From an uncultured Succinatimonas sp. (lineage in GTDB: Bacteria > Pseudomonadota > Gammaproteobacteria > Enterobacterales > Succinivibrionaceae), in NCBI RefSeq assembly GCF_905203285.1, contig NZ_CAJKVK010000002.1:13067-77066 (forward strand): a stretch of 64,000 nucleotides of DNA. Direction: 5' to 3'. Below are positions 1 to 8,525 of this stretch, piece after piece. Positions within the stretch are counted from its first letter, which is position 1, and the number at the start of each line of letters is the position of its first letter. Made by a program: the position numbers and the translations under genes. The notes below the pieces were generated by a model. The model worked only from the letters and a program-made list of their open reading frames with translations. It did no database searches and was not told the origin of the DNA.

Positions 1-2
1 AG

Positions 3-395
3 CTTGATAATAACAATCATTCAGTGTTCAGCCTCAGTTATCATTTAGTGCTGATTATAAAATATCGGCGCAAGGTGATAGATGATGAAATTTCCGAATT
101 TCTAAAAGAAGTGTTCATAAGGATTGCTCCGGACTATAAAGCTGAGCTTAAAGAGTGGAACCACGACAGCGATCATGTACATGTTCTGTTTAAGGCACAG
201 CCTGATACCGTGCTTTCAAAATTTATTAATGCTTATAAAAGTGCATCCTCCCGGGTGGTAAAGAGGGCATATCCTGAGCTCAGGAAGCACCTGTGGAAGG
301 AGTATTTCTGGTCACGAAGCTATTGCCTGATAAGTGCAGGCGGAGCTTCTCTTGAAGTTATCAAAGAGTATATAGAAAAACAGGGGATGGATTAA
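3..395 (+). CDS. tnpA: IS200/IS605 transposase TnpA (Y1 HUH), 5'-partial
   Basis: Single-strand DNA transposase that cuts and rejoins the hairpin ends of the element. The reading frame is open from the first bases of the window (L-D-N-N-N-H-S before the GTG at 24), which matches the usual N-terminus of this family, so the real start lies upstream and the GTG at 24 is internal. The HUH metal site is seen as HVH in DHVHVLF, and the catalytic tyrosine is expected in EVIKEYIEKQ near the C-terminus. The product is the right size for the family apart from a few missing N-terminal residues. No frameshift is seen, so the gene may be active if its left end is intact. Confidence 0.88.
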   Translation, partial: LDNNNHSVFSLSYHLVLIIKYRRKVIDDEISEFLKEVFIRIAPDYKAELKEWNHDSDHVHVLFKAQPDTVLSKFINAYKSASSRVVKRAYPELRKHLWKEYFWSRSYCLISAGGASLEVIKEYIEKQGMD

Positions 396-401
396 TCTCT
401 T

Positions 402-1616
402 ATGGCAATGGTCAAGGTCAATAAAGTGTTAAGATGCAGGATAAAGCCGGAGCCGGCTCAGCGCATCATTTTTTGGAAGACCTTCGGCTGCTGCCGCAAA
501 ACCTGGAATCTCCTTTTGGATGAAAGGATAAAATCCAATCGGGAATTAGGCGGGGTCAAGTTTAAGAACACCACTCCCGCTCATTTAAAGAAGAGCTATA
601 AATATCTTAATGAGGTTGACTCCTTGGCACTTGCCAATACTCAGCTTGAGTTAAATCAGGCCTGCAAGCGGCAGTTTGCCAAAGGAAAAAATCCTAATTT
701 TAAAAGAAAGGGAAGGGACAAAAGAAGCTACACCACAAACGCAACGAACAATAATATCCGCCTTATTCACAAAAGCGACACTTTAAACCTGCTGCGTCTG
801 CCTAAGGCCGGTGACGTCAAAATCATTCTTCACCGCAATATACCGGGCGGTGAGCTCAAGCACGTTACCATCAAAGAGACGGCAAGCGGCAAGTTTTACG
901 CATCTCTTGTGTATGAGGTGCAGAAAGAAGAAGTTAAGCTTAAAGAGCATTTTGCGGCAGATAAGGTTGAGGCTTTTGACTACAGCATGCCAAGCTTAAT
1001 CGTTTCATCAAGCGGCAGCTTTGATGTCACGGAAAAAGATATCAAATGGTACCGTAAGCTTGAGAAAAAGCTCTCTTGCGCACAGCGCAAGCTTTCGCGT
1101 ATGAAATACGGCTCCCATAACTATTGGAAGCAGAGCCATAAAGTCGGCGCTATCCATGAGAAAGCGGCCAATCGCAGAAAAGATTTTCTGCATAAGCTTT
1201 CGCATAATGTTGCCGATAACTTTGACGCAGCTGCAGTAGAGGACATAAATCTTCAAGCGATGGCCAAAGCGCTCAATTTCGGCAAGAGCGTTTATGACAA
1301 CGGTTTTGGCATGCTTAGAAACTTCTTGGCTTATAAGCTTCAGGCTAAGGGGAAGATTTTAGTTAAAATCCATCCGCTTTATCCAAGCTCGCAATTATGC
1401 TCACATTGTAAAACTAAAAATCCTGAGGTCAAAAACCTTGCTGTGCGTGAATGGGATTGTCCGGTATGCGGGCATCACCATCACAGGGACAAGAACGCTT
1501 GCGAAAACCTCAAGGATCATGCAATAGAATTGCTAGGCCGCTGGACCAGTGGCGACAGCTCGCTGATACTGACTCCACAAGGAGTTTTGAACGAGAAGGA
1601 AGCCCCTACCTCTTAG
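402..1616 (+). CDS. tnpB: TnpB RNA-guided nuclease of the IS605 element
   Basis: Protein of 404 aa. Known TnpB proteins are RuvC-type nucleases guided by an RNA (omegaRNA/reRNA) made from the element's right end. They cut the empty donor site and help retain the element. The three RuvC acidic residues are visible: D193 (AFDYSMPSLI), E280 (AVEDINLQ) and D363 (HRDKNACENL). A zinc ribbon lies between the last two: C333/C336 and C353/C356. The gene starts 6 nt after tnpA stops, so translation is probably coupled. The stop codon sits inside the right-end hairpin. All catalytic residues are present, so the protein is predicted to be active. Confidence 0.9.
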   Translation: MAMVKVNKVLRCRIKPEPAQRIIFWKTFGCCRKTWNLLLDERIKSNRELGGVKFKNTTPAHLKKSYKYLNEVDSLALANTQLELNQACKRQFAKGKNPNFKRKGRDKRSYTTNATNNNIRLIHKSDTLNLLRLPKAGDVKIILHRNIPGGELKHVTIKETASGKFYASLVYEVQKEEVKLKEHFAADKVEAFDYSMPSLIVSSSGSFDVTEKDIKWYRKLEKKLSCAQRKLSRMKYGSHNYWKQSHKVGAIHEKAANRRKDFLHKLSHNVADNFDAAAVEDINLQAMAKALNFGKSVYDNGFGMLRNFLAYKLQAKGKILVKIHPLYPSSQLCSHCKTKNPEVKNLAVREWDCPVCGHHHHRDKNACENLKDHAIELLGRWTSGDSSLILTPQGVLNEKEAPTS

Positions 1617-1632
1617 GTGGGGGAGTAGGTCA
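1500..1632 (+). ncRNA. Putative omegaRNA (reRNA) scaffold at the tnpB 3' end
   Basis: In characterised IS605 elements the guide RNA scaffold comes from the last 100-200 nt of tnpB plus the right-end hairpin, and the guide is the flanking host DNA. Here the hairpin at 1603-1622 and the following AGTAGGTCA form that end. The 5' limit given is only an estimate. If the tip is near 1632, the guide would begin around 1633 and read into the rsd 3' end. A homologous but shortened copy of this end is seen at 23430-23628 on the minus strand. Confidence 0.4.
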
Positions 1633-2130
1633 CTGGCTTTTCATGATGGAGTGGACGAGACGAAGTCCGATAATAAGACGGTCTTCGTTTCTAAAACGCT
1701 GCTCTAGGCATTTTCCTACCTGTTCAAGATCGCGTTTTAAGCTCTGCATTTTCTTTTCGTTTAGATCTTCTGCGTATAAATCGCTAAAGCGCATTAAAAA
1801 TTCCGTGGTTTTTTCAATACGCGGTAAAACACGGTGCGCGATGGATAACGACCGACCTGAGGCGTTTTCTATAAGCTCAATTATTTTAGGGTAGAGATCA
1901 AAGTGACCGTGGGACAGGTAATCTATAAGGTGCTCACAAAAACTGGTCACTTCCTCATAAGAAGGATAGCATTCGGTGATATCGGTACTTCCTTTGGGCG
2001 TCAGGTTTAAAAGCTTCATGTACATCAAAACAAGATCCTGACGTGCTTTAATCATGTCATTGATCCAGGAATAACGATCTTCAACGTCTTGCAGCTGAGT
2101 ATTAAAACCTCTTAAAGTCTCTTGTCCCAT
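1630..2130 (-). CDS. rsd: Rsd/AlgQ-family regulator of sigma D
   Basis: Protein of 166 aa, close to the usual Rsd length of about 158. Rsd binds region 4 of RpoD in stationary phase and favours alternative sigma factors. Recognisable family features are FCEHLIDYLSHGHFDLYPKI and the C-terminal LEQVGKCLEQRFRNEDRLI, both close to E. coli Rsd. A good ribosome site (AGGAG) lies about 10 nt before the ATG. The stop codon, TCA on the plus strand at 1630-1632, coincides with the presumed right tip of the IS605 element. The last residues (HSIMKSQ) and the stop may therefore have been set by the insertion. The core is complete, so function is probably kept. Confidence 0.75.
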   Translation of the reverse strand: MGQETLRGFNTQLQDVEDRYSWINDMIKARQDLVLMYMKLLNLTPKGSTDITECYPSYEEVTSFCEHLIDYLSHGHFDLYPKIIELIENASGRSLSIAHRVLPRIEKTTEFLMRFSDLYAEDLNEKKMQSLKRDLEQVGKCLEQRFRNEDRLIIGLRLVHSIMKSQ

Positions 2131-2226
2131 ACGTAGCTCCTCAAGTCTTTGTAAGACTTGTTTAAAGCTTAAAAGAAATCGGTAAATATTGATGTTAATT
2201 TCGTCAAAAATTAAGCTTTGTGCGCG

Positions 2227-2257
2227 TAAAAAAAGAAACGATCGGAAAATCCGATCG
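2227..2257 (-). terminator. Rho-independent terminator after mepM
   Basis: On the minus strand a 7-bp stem, CGATCGG / CCGATCG (2239-2257, 5-nt loop), is followed by a run rich in T (A-rich at 2227-2238 on the plus strand). It lies 30 nt past the mepM stop and in front of rsd, which should therefore have its own promoter. Confidence 0.75.
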
Positions 2258-2286
2258 CTTCAGAAAATTTAGTTATAAAACCAGAC

Positions 2287-4044
2287 TTAGTTTTTAGCGA
2301 TAAGCCGTGAGTTATAAAGATCTTTTTTAAATTGCGCGACGTTATTTTTAAAGCGCTGAATTTGTCTTGTGGTCGCAGAAGAAACTCCGGAGCTTGGCAG
2401 CTTAACGCGCATGGCGTTAACCGGACGGCCGTTTCTTCTTAACTCGTAATGCAGGTGGGGACCTGTAGACATTCCGGTATTACCCGAACGGGCGATAACC
2501 TGTCCCATCTTGACTCTTTGTCCCGGCTTGACGTTAAGCTTTGATAAATGCATGTAAACGGTGGAATAGCCGTTGGCATGATTTAATACGATAAAGTAGC
2601 CTGCAGAACGTGAGTAGCGTGCGGTTTCGACAACGCCGCTTGACGGAGCGATAACCTTAGTTCCCACCCTTACCGCAAAGTCGGTTCCGTTATGCGGACG
2701 GACGCGTCCTGTGACCGGATGGCGGCGGTTGGGATTAAACTGCGATGAAATACGGACGTTGCCTTCAAGCGGGATGCGTTTAAACGTGGCTTTTTTCGCG
2801 ACGGCAGGACCGTTTTCATCATAGTAGCGGTTATCGGTGAGGTTGCGGTAAGACGCAACCTTTCCAAGGCGTGACAGCTTGAATTCAACGGCATTTATCG
2901 AGCCTTTGCCTTTACTGTTGGAGAAAAGGACGCGCATGGAATCACCTGCTTGTATATGGCGTGAAAATTGAATGCGGCCTTTAAACAAACCGATGATTTT
3001 ATATATCTCCGAATAGCTAAGTCCGCTGCCGTATGCCGCTTCGGTAAAAGTTTGACCCTTTTTTATGTTGACGACGACAAGCCTGCCGCGTGATGCAAAA
3101 AGCTTCTCATGCGTGCTTTTAGGTGAGGTGTCTTTTTTCGCCGAGGCTTTTACTGCTTCTTTTTCTAAAGCATCGGCTTTTTTCTTGGCTTGAGCTAATA
3201 GAGAGCCTTGCGAGTTGTCCTGAATCTCTTTTGCAGGAGACGCATTTAATTTTTTAAGCGCTTGTTTGGCTTCAGCAAGTAATTTGCCGGTGCTTACGGC
3301 AGTATGTGCATTTAAAGCTTCTTTTGTTAAAACAAAGTCAGTGTTTGATCCGTCAGGACGGGTAAAACGCAGCTGGGATTTTTTGTTTTCCTGTTTGACG
3401 AAAGATAACAGATTATTGTCATCGTCAATCAAGAATGAAAGATTGTCGCCAATCTGCAGATTATCAAAGGACTTGGGTAAACCGTCCGTTTTGCGTATAG
3501 CTACCAGGGTTCTTGCCGGAATATTCAAATCCGAGAAGATTGATGATATGGTGTCGCCCTTGGTCACGGTTTCGGTGTACCAATGATTAGGGGTTAAATC
3601 CGTACCTTCTGCTTTAGCGAGCTTTCTTACTTGGTTTTCAATTGAGTTATCTTCATCTATAACTTCGTCGGCAAGCTCGTCATCCATTGAGTCAAGAGTT
3701 ATCGGATCGGAATCGATTTCCACAATCTGTTTGCCTACGGCATAGGTCTTAACCTTAGCGTTGGCGATATTCGGGAAAAGGGCTTCAGTAAGTGAGCTTT
3801 CAGGACGGATAATATTATCGGTAGCATCAGGATCGATAAGAATAAGTTCGTCTGATGAGTCTGAATCGTTGATGGCAACTAATCCTGCGTCATTTGAAGC
3901 GTCCGCAGGAATCGAAACTGATATGGCGGCTAAAGCGACGACGGCAATTGAGATGCAGATGGCAATAGTATGCTTTTTCGGTAATAAAGCACTTGCGGAG
4001 CCTTTTTCAAGAGGCTCACCTGAAATGAAATCTTCAAAATGCAT
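2287..4044 (-). CDS. mepM: Murein DD-endopeptidase MepM-like (M23 family)
   Basis: Protein of 585 aa, longer than E. coli MepM (about 440). It is predicted to cut peptide crosslinks in peptidoglycan to allow cell growth. One N-terminal membrane anchor lies at about residues 26-46. An acidic, Ser/Asp-rich stretch follows, then a LysM/OapA-like segment (TVTKGDTISSIFSDLNIP, about 160-205). A lysine/alanine-rich linker (about 250-310) comes next, then a second LysM-like part (about 320-375). The C-terminal M23 domain carries the zinc ligands H451 and D455 (HNGTD) and the HLH pair H530/H532. All catalytic residues are present. The ribosome site is weak. The extra length lies in the low-complexity linkers. 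The gene has its own terminator. Confidence 0.85.
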   Translation of the reverse strand: MHFEDFISGEPLEKGSASALLPKKHTIAICISIAVVALAAISVSIPADASNDAGLVAINDSDSSDELILIDPDATDNIIRPESSLTEALFPNIANAKVKTYAVGKQIVEIDSDPITLDSMDDELADEVIDEDNSIENQVRKLAKAEGTDLTPNHWYTETVTKGDTISSIFSDLNIPARTLVAIRKTDGLPKSFDNLQIGDNLSFLIDDDNNLLSFVKQENKKSQLRFTRPDGSNTDFVLTKEALNAHTAVSTGKLLAEAKQALKKLNASPAKEIQDNSQGSLLAQAKKKADALEKEAVKASAKKDTSPKSTHEKLFASRGRLVVVNIKKGQTFTEAAYGSGLSYSEIYKIIGLFKGRIQFSRHIQAGDSMRVLFSNSKGKGSINAVEFKLSRLGKVASYRNLTDNRYYDENGPAVAKKATFKRIPLEGNVRISSQFNPNRRHPVTGRVRPHNGTDFAVRVGTKVIAPSSGVVETARYSRSAGYFIVLNHANGYSTVYMHLSKLNVKPGQRVKMGQVIARSGNTGMSTGPHLHYELRRNGRPVNAMRVKLPSSGVSSATTRQIQRFKNNVAQFKKDLYNSRLIAKN

Positions 4045-4336
4045 GCAACAATAGGTTTTATGTGAAATAAATTGCCGGAAACTGCCTCTTAGAAAAAAGA
4101 GACGCTATGAAAAATAAAAAAATTTCTCATATTTTATGTGAAATTGACCATTTTTGAAGCAAAAAGTTCAATTTTTTTAATGAAAATTTTACTGAAGATA
4201 TTTTAAGGCTGCAAATAAGGTTTAAGAGGCAAAAACAGCTGGGCTTATTTAAATTCTGTCGGTTAATTTTCAATATGCAAAGGCAGTGAAAAGAAGCAGC
4301 ATTGCCACAAAAAAAGCAAGGCTTAAAAAAGGGAAC

Positions 4337-5431
4337 TTAAGCGATTGTTTTTTGAGTGTTTGCGTCAAAGAAATGCACTTTTGACATATCAAGATAAAAG
4401 TCGCAGTTTTGGCTTAATTCACCTTCATAAGTCGAAGGACATCTAATCACCATGCGATCGCTTCCGGTTTTGGTGTAAAGACAGATATCAGCCCCGAGCA
4501 ATTCACGGAACTCGACTGTTGCGCGGACCTTCTGCATTTCTTCGTGAGCTCTAATATGGATATGTTCAGGACGGATACCGATATAAATTTCCTTGCCGGC
4601 ATAATTTTCAAGCTGCTTTGGCTGATGATCTTTATCAATAGCGATGACGTTACCGTCAAATTCAAAATCAAGGCGATCGCCGTTTCTTTCGAGCTTGCCT
4701 TTAAAGAAGTTCATTTGCGGTGAGCCGATGAATCCGGCTACGAACATGCAGTTAGGATGATTGTAAAGATTGGTCGGGGTGTCGACCTGTAAAATTTCAC
4801 CGCTTTTCATTACGACAATGCGATCGGCCATGGTCATGGCCTCGGTCTGATCGTGGGTAACGTAGATGAAAGTCGTACCGAGCTGTTTATGTAAAGAAGA
4901 AATTTCGGTACGCATCTGGGTTCTTAATTTAGCGTCAAGATTTGATAACGGCTCGTCAAGTAAAAAGACATCAGGATCGCGAACCATGGCGCGTCCCAAT
5001 GCCACACGCTGACGCTGACCGCCGGATAAGGCACGAGGCTTGCGCTCTAAAAGATGCTCTAAATCAAGCATTCTTGCCGCGTTTCTGACTTTACGATCGA
5101 TAGTTCCGGTGTCGACTTTCTGCAGTTTTAAGGAAAAAGCCATGTTCTCATATACGGACATATGCGGGTAAAGAGCATAGCTTTGAAAAACCATCGCGAT
5201 ATTGCGTTCTTTAGGATTTAAATCATTGACGAGACGATCGCCTATATACATTTCACCTCGTGAAATGCTTTCAAGACCTGCGATCATGCGCAAAGTAGTG
5301 GATTTGCCGCATCCTGAAGGTCCGACTAAAACGATAAATTCCTTATCTTTGATTTCAAGATTTAAATCATCAATTACGCACACGCCGTCGTCATAGGTTT
5401 TGTTGATGTGCTGAAGCGATATTTTGGCCAT
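4337..5431 (-). CDS. ABC sugar importer ATPase (UgpC/MalK/MsmK type)
   Basis: Protein of 364 aa, the energising subunit of the importer encoded upstream. Walker A is GPSGCGKST, the signature is LSGGQRQRVALGRAM, Walker B is VFLLDEPLSNLD, and the H-loop lies in YVTHDQTEAM. The C-terminal third is a TOBE/MalK regulatory domain (IYIGIRPEHIHI). Last gene of a four-gene operon, 15 nt after the preceding permease, with an AAGGA ribosome site. ATPases of this family often serve several importers, so the substrate cannot be read from this subunit. The sequence beyond the stop has only a very weak hairpin with a T run. Confidence 0.9.
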   Translation of the reverse strand: MAKISLQHINKTYDDGVCVIDDLNLEIKDKEFIVLVGPSGCGKSTTLRMIAGLESISRGEMYIGDRLVNDLNPKERNIAMVFQSYALYPHMSVYENMAFSLKLQKVDTGTIDRKVRNAARMLDLEHLLERKPRALSGGQRQRVALGRAMVRDPDVFLLDEPLSNLDAKLRTQMRTEISSLHKQLGTTFIYVTHDQTEAMTMADRIVVMKSGEILQVDTPTNLYNHPNCMFVAGFIGSPQMNFFKGKLERNGDRLDFEFDGNVIAIDKDHQPKQLENYAGKEIYIGIRPEHIHIRAHEEMQKVRATVEFRELLGADICLYTKTGSDRMVIRCPSTYEGELSQNCDFYLDMSKVHFFDANTQKTIA

Positions 5432-5446
5432 GAAAGAAATCCTTTA

Positions 5447-6319
5447 TTAAAGCTTTTTAGTTTTAAAAGAACGGTAGATGTAGATTGAAGCCATGGCAAG
5501 AACCATGACGGTCATTACTACTGACGCGGTTGAGGCATAACCTACGCGCAATGAGCTGACGCCGTTTTGATAAATATATTGGGAGATTGTGGCAGTTGAG
5601 TTTGCAGGTCCGCCCTTGGTTAAGACGTTGACTTTATCGAACAGACGGAATGAGTCAATCATGCGCAATATGGCAACAAGCGCAATGCCGTTTGAAATAT
5701 TGGGCAAGGTAATGTAGATAAAGCGCTGGAAGGCATTGGCTCCGTCAACGGCTGCGGCTTCATATTGTCCTTTAGGCACGCCTTGGAGTGAGGCATACAT
5801 GAGAAGGAAGGCAAAAGGCGAATACTGCCAGATATCAATAAGCAGGATGCACCAGAATGCGGTATCGATTTCGCCTAAGAAGTTATAACCGGCAAAGCCC
5901 AAGATGTTAAGAATCGAGTTGAAAAGACCGTCATTATTGGCAAGCATGATTTGCCATACCAAAGCCACGGTTACGGGAGGCAGCAGGGTCGGCAGCAGAC
6001 TTACGGTTCTGAAAAATTTCTGTCTTTTGACGATGCTGTCAATCAAAACCGCTATCATAAGACCTAAAAATACTTCAGTGATTACGGCTACGACCGTAAA
6101 AATGAAGGTGTTATACAGAGCCTGCAGAAAGTAGCGATCTGAAAACAGTTTTATGTAGTTATCAATGCCGATGTTTTTCGGATCGGATAAAGATAGATAG
6201 TAATAATCGGTAAAACTGTAGTAAATAATGAAAATTAACGGAAATAAGCTTAATACGGTTAAGACTAAAGCCGTAGGACTTATCATTAAGTATTCAAAAA
6301 GACCTGTTGATTTTTTCAT
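5447..6319 (-). CDS. ABC sugar importer permease (MalF/UgpA type)
   Basis: Protein of 290 aa with six predicted membrane segments. The permease EAA loop that docks on the ATPase is visible as EAAAVDGANAFQRFIYITLP. The first membrane helix begins near residue 15, and no large periplasmic insert of the MalF kind is present, so the length is typical of UgpA/ThuF-like subunits. It lies downstream of the binding-protein gene with a strong hairpin in the 35-nt gap. No clear ribosome site is seen before its ATG, so translation may be low or depend on the hairpin. Confidence 0.88.
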   Translation of the reverse strand: MKKSTGLFEYLMISPTALVLTVLSLFPLIFIIYYSFTDYYYLSLSDPKNIGIDNYIKLFSDRYFLQALYNTFIFTVVAVITEVFLGLMIAVLIDSIVKRQKFFRTVSLLPTLLPPVTVALVWQIMLANNDGLFNSILNILGFAGYNFLGEIDTAFWCILLIDIWQYSPFAFLLMYASLQGVPKGQYEAAAVDGANAFQRFIYITLPNISNGIALVAILRMIDSFRLFDKVNVLTKGGPANSTATISQYIYQNGVSSLRVGYASTASVVMTVMVLAMASIYIYRSFKTKKL

Positions 6320-6328
6320 GATGATATA

Positions 6329-6348
6329 GGCCCCGCTTACGCGGGGCT
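6329..6348 (-). promoter_or_regulatory. Intercistronic hairpin between binding protein and permease
   Basis: CCCCGC-TTAC-GCGGGG (6331-6346), extended by flanking pairs, makes a very GC-rich stem just after the stop of the solute-binding-protein gene. On the minus strand it is not followed by a T run. It is therefore more likely an mRNA-stabilising or partially attenuating hairpin, as known after malE-type genes, than a full terminator. Confidence 0.6.
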
Positions 6349-6354
6349 TTACTG

Positions 6355-7590
6355 TTAACGGGCGATGACTTCTTCGATAGCGACTTTAGCGTCGTTTAAA
6401 GCATCGTCAATTGATTTTTGTCCGGTTAAAGCGTTGGAAAGCTCGATTCCGTAGACATTTTCAATTTCACCCCAAAGCGGAGTGCGGGGACGAACTTTAG
6501 ACTTTTCGGTGCCTTTGAGCAGTACCTGATAGAACGGGTATTTGGCATTCAAATCGGCATTGTTGAAGACCGAGGTACGGGTAGGAACGGCACCTTTATC
6601 GGCGGCGCTTATCTGTACTTCTGCTGAGGTTAAGTATTGCAGTAATTTGATGGCAAGATCTTTATGGGTGGTGTTGGCGGTAACGCCCATCATCCAGTTG
6701 CCGATCACGCCGGCGCTGTACTCAGGGGATGAGGCGTCTTTCTTTCCCGGAATAACTGCATAGTTGGCAAGTGAATCGGAGCCTGAAATAAACCATGACG
6801 GCCAGCCGAGACTCATGGCTGCTTTGCCTTTGGATACGGAGGCGACAAGATCGTTTTTATCGTAGTTGGCACCGGTCTTGTAAAGTTCGATGTATAAGGC
6901 AAGGGCGTCTTTTGCTATTTGGGAGTTTACGGTTACGTTCTTCATGTCTTTATCAAAAACGTCGCCGCCTAATGCCCACAAAATCGGCAGATAGTCACCG
7001 ACAATCGGGTTGCCCTGCTGACCGCGAACTAAATAGCCTAAAAGTCCTTGCTCTTTAACTTTTTGAGATATGGTTAAAACGTCCTGCCAGTTATCGGGAA
7101 CTTTTGCACCGACCTTATTGAGAACACCTTCGTTGTAGAAAAGCAAGGTTACGTTACCGGCAAAAGGCAGGGCGTAGGTATCGCCTGAGGCATATGGTTC
7201 TTTACACACGGCAAGTGAGGTGGTTACGAAATCCGGATCGTCTTTATAGCCGTTTTGGGTCAGGTTTAAAAGCAAACCGCCTGCTGCAAACTCAGGGATC
7301 CACGGATCGTCAAGCATTACAAGGTCAAAGGCACCTTCTTCATTGCGGGAATCAAGAGATACTTTCTGTTTTAAAGAAGCGTTTTCAAGGCCCAGAATTT
7401 TAATGGTGCAGTTATTTTCTTTTTCAAATTTGTCTTTAACGGCGTTGATTACGTCAACGTGTGAACCGCCGCGGGCGGCGATAGTCAAGGTAACCTCATC
7501 GTCGGCAAGAGCGGTTGAGGCGCTGCAGCTTAATATTACTGCTCCGGCTAATGCGGAGATTGCTGATTTTAAAAAGCGAGAATGTCTCAT
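6355..7590 (-). CDS. ABC importer extracellular sugar-binding protein (family 1)
   Basis: Protein of 411 aa with a Sec signal peptide (MRHSRFLKSAISALAGAVIL to about residue 29, cleavage near ALA-DD). It is expected to be a soluble periplasmic protein because no lipobox cysteine sits at the cleavage site. The fold is the MalE/UgpB type: an early VTLTIAARGG strand, FDLVMLDDPWIPEFAAGG, and a late GEIENVYGIELSNALTG. It has a good ribosome site (AAGGA). It is the second gene of the operon, between the two permeases, an uncommon order since the binding protein is usually first. The substrate is probably an oligosaccharide or sugar derivative but cannot be determined here. Confidence 0.88.
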   Translation of the reverse strand: MRHSRFLKSAISALAGAVILSCSASTALADDEVTLTIAARGGSHVDVINAVKDKFEKENNCTIKILGLENASLKQKVSLDSRNEEGAFDLVMLDDPWIPEFAAGGLLLNLTQNGYKDDPDFVTTSLAVCKEPYASGDTYALPFAGNVTLLFYNEGVLNKVGAKVPDNWQDVLTISQKVKEQGLLGYLVRGQQGNPIVGDYLPILWALGGDVFDKDMKNVTVNSQIAKDALALYIELYKTGANYDKNDLVASVSKGKAAMSLGWPSWFISGSDSLANYAVIPGKKDASSPEYSAGVIGNWMMGVTANTTHKDLAIKLLQYLTSAEVQISAADKGAVPTRTSVFNNADLNAKYPFYQVLLKGTEKSKVRPRTPLWGEIENVYGIELSNALTGQKSIDDALNDAKVAIEEVIAR

Positions 7591-7606
7591 GGTTATTTCC
7601 TTTTAA

Positions 7607-8443
7607 TTACTCTTTCACAGCACCGCTTGACAGTCCTGAGATTAAGAAGTTTTGAGCGAAAATTACGAAAAATAAAACCGGGATTAAGGAGATGACGCCG
7701 CCTGATGCGACCATGCCCCATTGGGTGAGTTCCTGTTCGGAGTTCATGGTGGAAAGGAGCAGCGGAATGGTAAAGTTCTGCGGATCCTGCACGAAGATAA
7801 CGCCGTAAAGGTATTCGTTCCATGAAGTCATGAAGGAAAGGATACCGACCGCAGTAAGCCCCGGAAGAACCTGGGGTAGAACGATTTTGGTAAACATCTG
7901 CCATTCGCTTGCGCCGTCGACCATAGCGCTTTCTTCAACTTCTACGGGAAGTTTTTGGAAAAATGACAGGAGAAACCAGATGATAAAAGGCACGTTAATT
8001 AAAATATGGGCAAGTACGATAGGAGTCATCGTATTGATGATGCCAAGTGAGGTCATCATGATGTAAAGCGGCAGCGCCAGGGAAATCGGCGGCAGAATTC
8101 TTATGAGCAGTACCCAGAACAGCATCGGGCCTTTCATTCCGAATTTGAATCTGGCACGGGATAATATGTAAGAACACATTACGCCGAATACTAAAGATAC
8201 GCACAGTGATGTACAGGTTACGAATAAAGAATTTAAGATGGCGTTCAAAAATCCCTTTTCCGTAAAAAGTCCGATGAAATTCTCAAGTGAAAAAGATCGC
8301 GGATAAAAAGAAAATCCGGAGTTCAAATCATCCTGACTGCGGATTGAAAGGGTGAACATCCAGTAAATGGGAAAAAGCGTCCATACCATTAAAAAGGCAA
8401 GACATATTCCTTTTACGGTTTTTTGTCGTTTGTTGCTAATCAT
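7607..8443 (-). CDS. ABC sugar importer permease (MalG/UgpE type)
   Basis: Protein of 278 aa with six predicted membrane helices and the EAA loop ESAMVDGASEWQMFTKIVLP. It is the first gene of the operon. An AAAGGTG ribosome site stands before the ATG, and a possible promoter (TTGAAT, 15 nt, TAATCT on the minus strand) lies in the 82-nt gap upstream. With the binding protein, second permease and ATPase downstream, it completes one carbohydrate uptake transporter of the CUT1 group. No local regulator gene is seen next to the operon. Confidence 0.88.
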   Translation of the reverse strand: MISNKRQKTVKGICLAFLMVWTLFPIYWMFTLSIRSQDDLNSGFSFYPRSFSLENFIGLFTEKGFLNAILNSLFVTCTSLCVSLVFGVMCSYILSRARFKFGMKGPMLFWVLLIRILPPISLALPLYIMMTSLGIINTMTPIVLAHILINVPFIIWFLLSFFQKLPVEVEESAMVDGASEWQMFTKIVLPQVLPGLTAVGILSFMTSWNEYLYGVIFVQDPQNFTIPLLLSTMNSEQELTQWGMVASGGVISLIPVLFFVIFAQNFLISGLSSGAVKE

Positions 8444-8525
8444 ACTTACACCTTTAAAAATGATGGCGTAAGATTAGCAAACACTTTTTAAATTCAAATT
8501 TGCTTTATATAAGGCGTTTGTTAAG

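Larger units (their letters stand above)
1..1632 (+). mobile_element. IS200/IS605-family element, right part (left end outside window)
   Basis: A Y1-type tnpA and a tnpB lie in tandem, 6 nt apart, in the order typical of IS605 elements. The left end and the first codons of tnpA lie before the window. The right end is a hairpin overlapping the tnpB stop: CCCC at 1603-1606 and ACC at 1608-1610 pair with GGT at 1616-1618 and GGGG at 1619-1622, followed by AGTAGGTCA. IS200/IS605 elements end a short distance after such a hairpin without inverted repeats or target duplication. The tip is therefore inferred to be at about 1630-1633 and is not proven. It abuts the 3' end of the rsd-like gene. Confidence 0.8.
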
